A DNA stretch of 64,000 bases from DASPHG01 sp035629775 (GTDB lineage: Bacteria > Actinomycetota > Thermoleophilia > Solirubrobacterales > Thermoleophilaceae). The position numbers were made by a program, and so were the translations under genes. The stretch spans positions 1-64,000 of the forward strand of contig DASPHG010000043.1 of assembly GCA_035629775.1 (NCBI GenBank), read 5' to 3'. Position 1 is the first letter of the stretch. Each line of letters begins with the position of its first letter. The notes under the pieces are model-generated. The model did not search any database. It was not told the origin of the DNA and was given only the letters and a program-made list of their open reading frames with translations. Shown here in pieces: positions 59,441-64,000 of this stretch.

Positions 59441-61014
59441 TCCGGCGGCCCCTCGTAGTCCTCGACCTGGAGCTCGTCCCGCTCATAGGCGTCCGGGTCC
59501 CCGACCGGCGCGTCCCGAGGGGGCGCACTGGAGATGATGCTGACCTCGCGGTGGGTGCCCTCGGCGACGGCCGGCTCGATGCCGTCGAGGATCACCTGCG
59601 GATAGACGCCGAGGGCGATCACGACCGCCACCAGCGGCGCGAGCACCCCGATCTCGAGCAGGCACGCGTCGCGCGACTCGACCGCCTCGCCCTGGCGGTT
59701 GTGCATCGCGCGGATGAAGAGGCGGATCGTGTACACGGACGCGAGCACGACACCCGCGGTCGCGACGAGCCCCCACACGAGCTCGTCCTCGAAGGTGCCG
59801 AACAGGATCAGGAGCTCGCCGACGAAGTTCGGGGTGCCCGGCATGGCGAGGTTGGCGAACGCGAGAATCAAGAGCAGCGCCGCCAGCGCCGGGGCGCGGA
59901 AGGCGATGCCGCCCATCCGCGAGAGCAGCTCCGACCCGCCGGCCCGGCGCGCGAGCGCCGCAATCGCAAAGAACAGCCCGGCGGCGACGAGGCCGTGGTT
60001 GACCATCTGCATCACCGCGCCCTCCGCGCCCTTCGGGTCCATCGAGAAGATGCCGAGCAGGATGAACCCGAGCTGCGCGATGGAGGAGTAGCCGACGACG
60101 AGCCGGGTGTCGTCCTGCGAGAACGCGACCACCGACCCGTACAGGATCGAGACCACCGCGAACGCGAGCATCACGTCCTGGAAGTGGAGCGACGCGTCGG
60201 GGAGGACCGGCAGGACGATCCGAAGGAACCCGTAGACGCCGATCTTCGACACGACCGCCGAGAACACGACCAGCACCGGCAGGGGCGCGGCCCGGTACGC
60301 GTCCGGCATCCAGCCGTGCAGCGGGAACACCGGCGCCTTCACCAGGAACGCCGCCGCGAAGAGCAGGAAGATCCACTGCTGGGTGCCCTCGCCGAGGGTG
60401 TTCTGCTCGAGGTCGGCGAGCGCGAAGGAGAGCTCCCCTCCCTCCGGTGTGGCGAGCACTCCGAGCGCGACCGCGCCGGCCAGCATCAGCAGCGACCCGA
60501 CCAGCGTGTAGATGACCATCTTGGTCGTGGCCGCGATCCGGTCCTCCTCGCCCCACACGCCGATCAGGAAGTAGAACGGCACCAGCATGAGGTCGAAGAA
60601 GAAGACGAAGAGCGCCAGGTCCTGCGCGCACAGCGCGCCGAGGACGGCGGTCTCGCCGAGCGCCATCCAGAACCAGAAGACGCGCGGCTTCACGCGGTCG
60701 CGGTAACGCTCGGCCCGCCACGCGTAGAGCGCCGCGCCGACCCAGAGCAGCGCTGTCAGCGCGATCAGCCACAGGTTCAGCCCGTCGACGCCGAGTGACC
60801 ACCGGATGCCCAGCTCCGAGATCCAGGCGTCGTCGGTCACGTACTGCAGCCCGTCCGGCCCGCGCTCGAAGTCGAAGGCCATGACCGCCGCATAGGCGGC
60901 GGTGGCCACGATGCCTGCGAACGCGCCCCACTGCGCCCGTGACGCGGGCAACAGCGCGCCGACGAGCGCCCCGGCGAGCGGCAGGAAGATGACGATTGTC
61001 AGATGGATCGTCAC
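59437..61014 (-). CDS. nuoM: NADH-quinone oxidoreductase subunit M
   Basis: This 525-residue proton-pumping subunit shows FLVKAPVFPLHGWMPDAYRA with APLPVLVVFSAVVSKIGVYG and VVGYSSIAQLGFILLGIFSM, the usual subunit M blocks. The TM5 Glu lies in WMALGETAVLGALCA. The C-terminal tail (AVAEGTHREVSIISSAPPRD to YEGPPE) is a soluble acidic extension longer than in E. coli. The start is 4 bp after nuoL. Confidence 0.96.
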   Translation of the reverse strand: MTIHLTIVIFLPLAGALVGALLPASRAQWGAFAGIVATAAYAAVMAFDFERGPDGLQYVTDDAWISELGIRWSLGVDGLNLWLIALTALLWVGAALYAWRAERYRDRVKPRVFWFWMALGETAVLGALCAQDLALFVFFFDLMLVPFYFLIGVWGEEDRIAATTKMVIYTLVGSLLMLAGAVALGVLATPEGGELSFALADLEQNTLGEGTQQWIFLLFAAAFLVKAPVFPLHGWMPDAYRAAPLPVLVVFSAVVSKIGVYGFLRIVLPVLPDASLHFQDVMLAFAVVSILYGSVVAFSQDDTRLVVGYSSIAQLGFILLGIFSMDPKGAEGAVMQMVNHGLVAAGLFFAIAALARRAGGSELLSRMGGIAFRAPALAALLLILAFANLAMPGTPNFVGELLILFGTFEDELVWGLVATAGVVLASVYTIRLFIRAMHNRQGEAVESRDACLLEIGVLAPLVAVVIALGVYPQVILDGIEPAVAEGTHREVSIISSAPPRDAPVGDPDAYERDELQVEDYEGPPE

Positions 61015-61018
61015 GGGC

Positions 61019-63025
61019 TCAGATCGACGCGATCAGGAAGTAGAGGCCGAGGCCGGCCAGGCCGGCGACGAGCAGCAGCGCGTACGAGCGCAGGTAACCC
61101 GTCTGGAGGCCGCGGGCGAACGAGGACCCTGCGCGCACCACGGCGGTCGAGCCCCCGACGAGCACGTCCTGCACGAAGACGCTCTCGACGACGGTCGCCC
61201 CGAAGCGGCCCACGGCGGCGCCGGGGCGCACGACGGCGAGGTCGTACAGCTCGTCGAAGTACCACTTGTGGGCGAGGAAGTCGTGCAGGGGGCGCAGCCG
61301 GTCGCGCAGCCGGACCGTCGTGCCGGGGCGGAGCACGTAGAACCCCCACGCGAGCAGGATCCCGACGACCGAGATCGCTGCGCCGATGGCGAGTCCGGTC
61401 ATCTCGGCCTCCTCGGAGGGATGGTCCTCGAGGTGGGCCGATCCCTCGAACGCGGGCTCGAGGAACTGCTCGAGCGTCTCCGTCACGCCCGGGATCGCCA
61501 CGATGCCGCCCGCGATCGAGAGGAGCGCCAGCGGCGCCATCGCGGCCGACATCGGCCGCGATTGCTCGGCTATCTCGTGCTCGGGCCCGGGGAACCCGAC
61601 GTCGGTGTCCTCCGTCTCGCCGGTTGCCGGGTTCTCATGGTGAGAGTGGGTGAGAAAGCCCTGCTGGAGCGTGCGCGCCTCGTCGACCGGGGGTCCGAAG
61701 AAGACGCGGAAGACCATCCGGAACGCGTAGAAGGCCGTCATGAAGGACGCGACGTAGGCGACCACGCCCAGCACGGTGTACAGCCCGCCGCGGTGCAGGG
61801 TGAACGCGATGATCTCGTCCTTCGAGAAGAAGCCCGAGAACAGAGGGAAGCCGGCCAGTGCGAACGCCCCGATCGTGAACGTGACGAACGTGAAGGGCAT
61901 CGCTTTCCGGAAGCCCCCCATCCGGTCGAGTGACTGGACGCCGCCCATGGCCGCGATCACCGAGCCGGCGCTCATGAAGAGCAGCGCCTTGAAGAACGCG
62001 TGCGTCATCAGGTGGAAGAGCCCCGCGCCGTACGCGAACGCCGACACGCCGAGCACCATGTAGCCGATCTGCGACATGGTCGAGTAGGCGATCACGCGCT
62101 TCAGGTCGGTCACGACCAGCGCGATCGTGGCGGCGACCAGCAGCGTCAGCGTGCCCGCGACGGCGGCCACGTCCGCGGCGGTCGGCGCCAACTCGAACAG
62201 GGGATGCGCGCGCGCGATCAGATAGACGCCGGCGGTGACCATCGTCGCCGCGTGGATCAGCGCGGAGACGGGGGTGGGGCCCTCCATCGCGTCGGGCAAC
62301 CAGGTGTGCAACGGGATCTGCGCGGACTTCGCGAATGCACCCACCAGCAGGCAGATGCACGCCGCCACGAGCTGGCCGTCGTTCTCGCCGAGCCCCTGCG
62401 CGCCCTCGAACACACCGGCGTAGTCGAGCGCTCCGGTCGCGTCGAACAGGAGGAACGCGGCCACGACCAGGCCGACGTCGCCGATCACGTTCATCACGAA
62501 CGCCTTGATCCCGGCGCTCGTCGCGGTCTCGCGCCGGTACCAGAACGAGATGAGTAGGTACGAGGCCGCGCCGACGAAGGCCCAGCCGATCGTCAGCAGA
62601 ATGAAGTTGCCCGCAAGGACGAGCAGCAGCATCGAGAAGACGAAGAAGTTCAGGTACGCGAAGAACCGCACGTAGCCGCGGTCGCTCGCCATGTAGCCCA
62701 CCGAGTAGAGGTGGATCAGGAACGAGACTCCCGAGACGACGAGCATCATCAGGACCGACAGCGGGTCCACGAGGATCCCGAGCTCGACCGAGATCCCTAG
62801 CGTCTCGGTGTAGTCGAAGAGCGCGGACTCGACGTGGCGCTCCGTCTCCGGCAGGTCCTGAAGCTGGACCAGCGCGCCGACCGCGGCCAGGAACGACGCG
62901 AGGATCGACGCGGAGCCGATCCAGCCGGCGCTGCGACCTGGAAGCACCCGCCAGCCGAGCGCCAGCACGATCGTGCCGAGGAGCGGGAACCCGAGGACCA
63001 GCCAGCCGTAGTCGCCCGGGCTCAT
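61019..63025 (-). CDS. nuoL: NADH-quinone oxidoreductase subunit L
   Basis: This 668-residue subunit, the largest pump with the long lateral helix, shows YLLISFWYRRETATSAGIKA, KSAQIPLHTWLPDAMEGPTP with VSALIHAATMVTAGVYLIAR, then LKRVIAYSTMSQIGYMVLGV. A loop of ~70 residues (VDEARTLQQGFLTHSHHENP to EIAEQSRP) is His/Glu-rich. The ATG overlaps nuoK's stop by 4 bases. Confidence 0.96.
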   Translation of the reverse strand: MSPGDYGWLVLGFPLLGTIVLALGWRVLPGRSAGWIGSASILASFLAAVGALVQLQDLPETERHVESALFDYTETLGISVELGILVDPLSVLMMLVVSGVSFLIHLYSVGYMASDRGYVRFFAYLNFFVFSMLLLVLAGNFILLTIGWAFVGAASYLLISFWYRRETATSAGIKAFVMNVIGDVGLVVAAFLLFDATGALDYAGVFEGAQGLGENDGQLVAACICLLVGAFAKSAQIPLHTWLPDAMEGPTPVSALIHAATMVTAGVYLIARAHPLFELAPTAADVAAVAGTLTLLVAATIALVVTDLKRVIAYSTMSQIGYMVLGVSAFAYGAGLFHLMTHAFFKALLFMSAGSVIAAMGGVQSLDRMGGFRKAMPFTFVTFTIGAFALAGFPLFSGFFSKDEIIAFTLHRGGLYTVLGVVAYVASFMTAFYAFRMVFRVFFGPPVDEARTLQQGFLTHSHHENPATGETEDTDVGFPGPEHEIAEQSRPMSAAMAPLALLSIAGGIVAIPGVTETLEQFLEPAFEGSAHLEDHPSEEAEMTGLAIGAAISVVGILLAWGFYVLRPGTTVRLRDRLRPLHDFLAHKWYFDELYDLAVVRPGAAVGRFGATVVESVFVQDVLVGGSTAVVRAGSSFARGLQTGYLRSYALLLVAGLAGLGLYFLIASI

Positions 63026-63321
63026 CCGCGCAGCTCCGAGAGCTCATCCACGTCGATCGGCAGCCTGCGGCGGTAGATCGCGACGATCAGGCCGAGGCCG
63101 ATCACGACCTCGCAGGCGGCCACGACCATCACGATCAGGGCGAAGATCTGGCCATCACCCGAGCCGTGCATGCGCGCGAAGGAGAGGAGCGCGAGGTTGC
63201 ACGCGTTCAGCATCAGCTCGGTGCAGAGCAGGATCACGAGCGGGCTGCGGCGGGTCATCACGCCGGCGGCCCCGATCGCGAAGATCAGCGCGGAGAGGAC
63301 GACGAACCAGACGACGTCCAC
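63022..63321 (-). CDS. nuoK: NADH-quinone oxidoreductase subunit K
   Basis: This 99-residue, three-helix subunit shows RSPLVILLCTELMLNACNLA with the conserved Glu of helix 2, and IVMVVAACEVVIGLGLIVAI with the helix 3 Glu. Both acidic residues belong to the proton path. The length is standard for subunit K. Start overlaps the nuoJ stop by one base (63321). Confidence 0.96.
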   Translation of the reverse strand: MDVVWFVVLSALIFAIGAAGVMTRRSPLVILLCTELMLNACNLALLSFARMHGSGDGQIFALIVMVVAACEVVIGLGLIVAIYRRRLPIDVDELSELRG

Positions 63322-63878
63322 TAGACCGCCACTCCCCCCGCCTCGTCGTCGTCGGTCTCGAGTCCGCGCCTGCGGCGCGCCAGGACGACGGCGCAGACGG
63401 CGGCGACCAAGAGCAGGAACGACGCCGCCTCGAACGGGATCAGGAACTTGCTGAGCAGGAGCTCGCCGATCTGGCCCGGCGAGCCGAAGCCGGGCTCCAG
63501 GTCGGCGCCGCGCGTGTCGAGCGCCTCCAGGCTCGACCCGAGCACGGCGAGCGCGATCACCACGAACACCGCACCGGCCATGACCACGCCGAGCTGCCCG
63601 ATCGCGCCCGCTTCCCCGCCGCGGCGGATCGTCTGGTCGATGCCACCCACGTAGGCGGTCACGAACAGGTAGAGGACCATGATCGCGCCCGCGTAGACCA
63701 CGATCTGCGCCGCCGCCAGGAACTCGGAGTGGAGCAGCAGGAAGAGGATCGCCAGCGAGAGCAGGTGGCCGATCAGCGAGAGCACGCTGTAGAACGGGTT
63801 GCGGAGGATCACCACGCCGAGCGCCCCCGCGAGCGTCCCCGCCGCGGCGACGAAGAACATGATCTGCTCGAACAGCAA
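63321..63878 (-). CDS. nuoJ: NADH-quinone oxidoreductase subunit J
   Basis: This 185-residue subunit starts at TTG 63878, set by a strong GGGAGG five to six bases upstream. LRNPFYSVLSLIGHLLSLAI and LAAAQIVVYAGAIMVLYLFV hold the conserved Tyr and Gly of the helix 3 hinge. The C-terminus (RRRRGLETDDDEAGGVAV) is charged and soluble. It follows nuoI by 15 bp. Confidence 0.95.
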   Translation of the reverse strand: MLFEQIMFFVAAAGTLAGALGVVILRNPFYSVLSLIGHLLSLAILFLLLHSEFLAAAQIVVYAGAIMVLYLFVTAYVGGIDQTIRRGGEAGAIGQLGVVMAGAVFVVIALAVLGSSLEALDTRGADLEPGFGSPGQIGELLLSKFLIPFEAASFLLLVAAVCAVVLARRRRGLETDDDEAGGVAV

Positions 63879-63893
63879 GCCGGCCTCCCTCGG

Positions 63894-64000
63894 TTACTCG
63901 CCCTCGCGCCGGAGAGGCGTCCGCTCCGGGTGGTCCGCGAGCAGCATCTCCTTGGTGAAGATCAGGTCGCTGCGCTCGTAGTCGGCGAGCTCGTAGTCGT
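63894..64000 (-). CDS. nuoI: NADH-quinone oxidoreductase subunit I, C-terminal end
   Basis: The last 34 codons before TAA are in view, with the rest beyond the window. YELADYERSDLIFTKEMLL then ADHPERTPLRREGE matches the C-terminal tail of the 8Fe-ferredoxin-like NuoI subunit, as expected just upstream of nuoJ. The cluster Cys residues lie outside. Confidence 0.9.
   Translation of the reverse strand, partial: DYELADYERSDLIFTKEMLLADHPERTPLRREGE

Overview
The window is very GC-rich, densely packed bacterial chromosome. It uses many GTG and TTG starts and stop/start overlaps of the ATGA or GTGA type. A six-gene mce operon, a split proline-catabolism pair, many small secreted or membrane proteins, and secreted propeller or collagen-like proteins built on 'TGK' motifs point to an actinobacterium, most plausibly class Thermoleophilia (Solirubrobacterales/Gaiellales-like). 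That placement is inference from gene content, not from a marker gene. No rRNA, tRNA, CRISPR array or prophage was seen.

Layout. 1-9.2 kb: alkylglycerone-phosphate-synthase-like flavoenzyme, a FlgM-like small gene, a metallo-hydrolase, a secreted propeller/OmpA-like protein, metF, a GNAT enzyme and an acyl-CoA ligase. 9.3-14.4 kb: a secreted seven-blade Vgb-like protein, then a LuxR regulator divergent from an FAD oxidase plus a small secreted protein; the shared promoter holds a dyad. 14.4-17.6 kb (minus): moaA, citrate synthase and three small proteins. 17.7-26.7 kb: a MpaB-like gene leading into six translationally coupled MCE genes with no permease or ATPase in view. 26.7-27.5 kb: a REP-associated (Y1) transposase element inserted at the mce/pfkB convergent junction. 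27.5-34.7 kb: sugar kinase, quinone reductase, DEAD-box helicase, cyclophilin, aldehyde dehydrogenase, EamA transporter and a collagen-like protein. 34.8-42.2 kb: HAD/APH pair, rpiB-like gene, stress protein, an odd Fpg, YqgE, Bcp, GST-like protein, a flippase-like membrane protein and an SDR. 42.3-48.8 kb: CBS protein, PAS-GGDEF-EAL protein, acs and rpe. 48.9-53.4 kb: a double-length ThyX-like protein and the proline dehydrogenase / P5C dehydrogenase operon. 53.5-57.9 kb: MEDS sensor, a 240-bp structured insertion, a methyltransferase, a YbdK ligase, a haem-oxygenase-like enzyme, a CDGSH protein and a CHRD protein. 57.9-64 kb (minus): nuoN-M-L-K-J and the end of nuoI.

The most unusual theme is at convergent gene ends. 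Five pairs still share the palindrome CTAG as stop codon for both strands. Two further tight convergent junctions (26.67 kb and 54.12 kb) have each been opened by a palindromic element flanked by long direct repeats that keep both genes' ends intact. A 23-bp perfect palindrome and a triple hairpin sit at two other junctions. Other points for a second look are the complementary motif loss in the two halves of the ThyX-like protein, an Fpg lacking a zinc ligand and a conserved Asn, a candidate small RNA at 36.5 kb, and a 21-residue membrane mini-gene at 39.4 kb.
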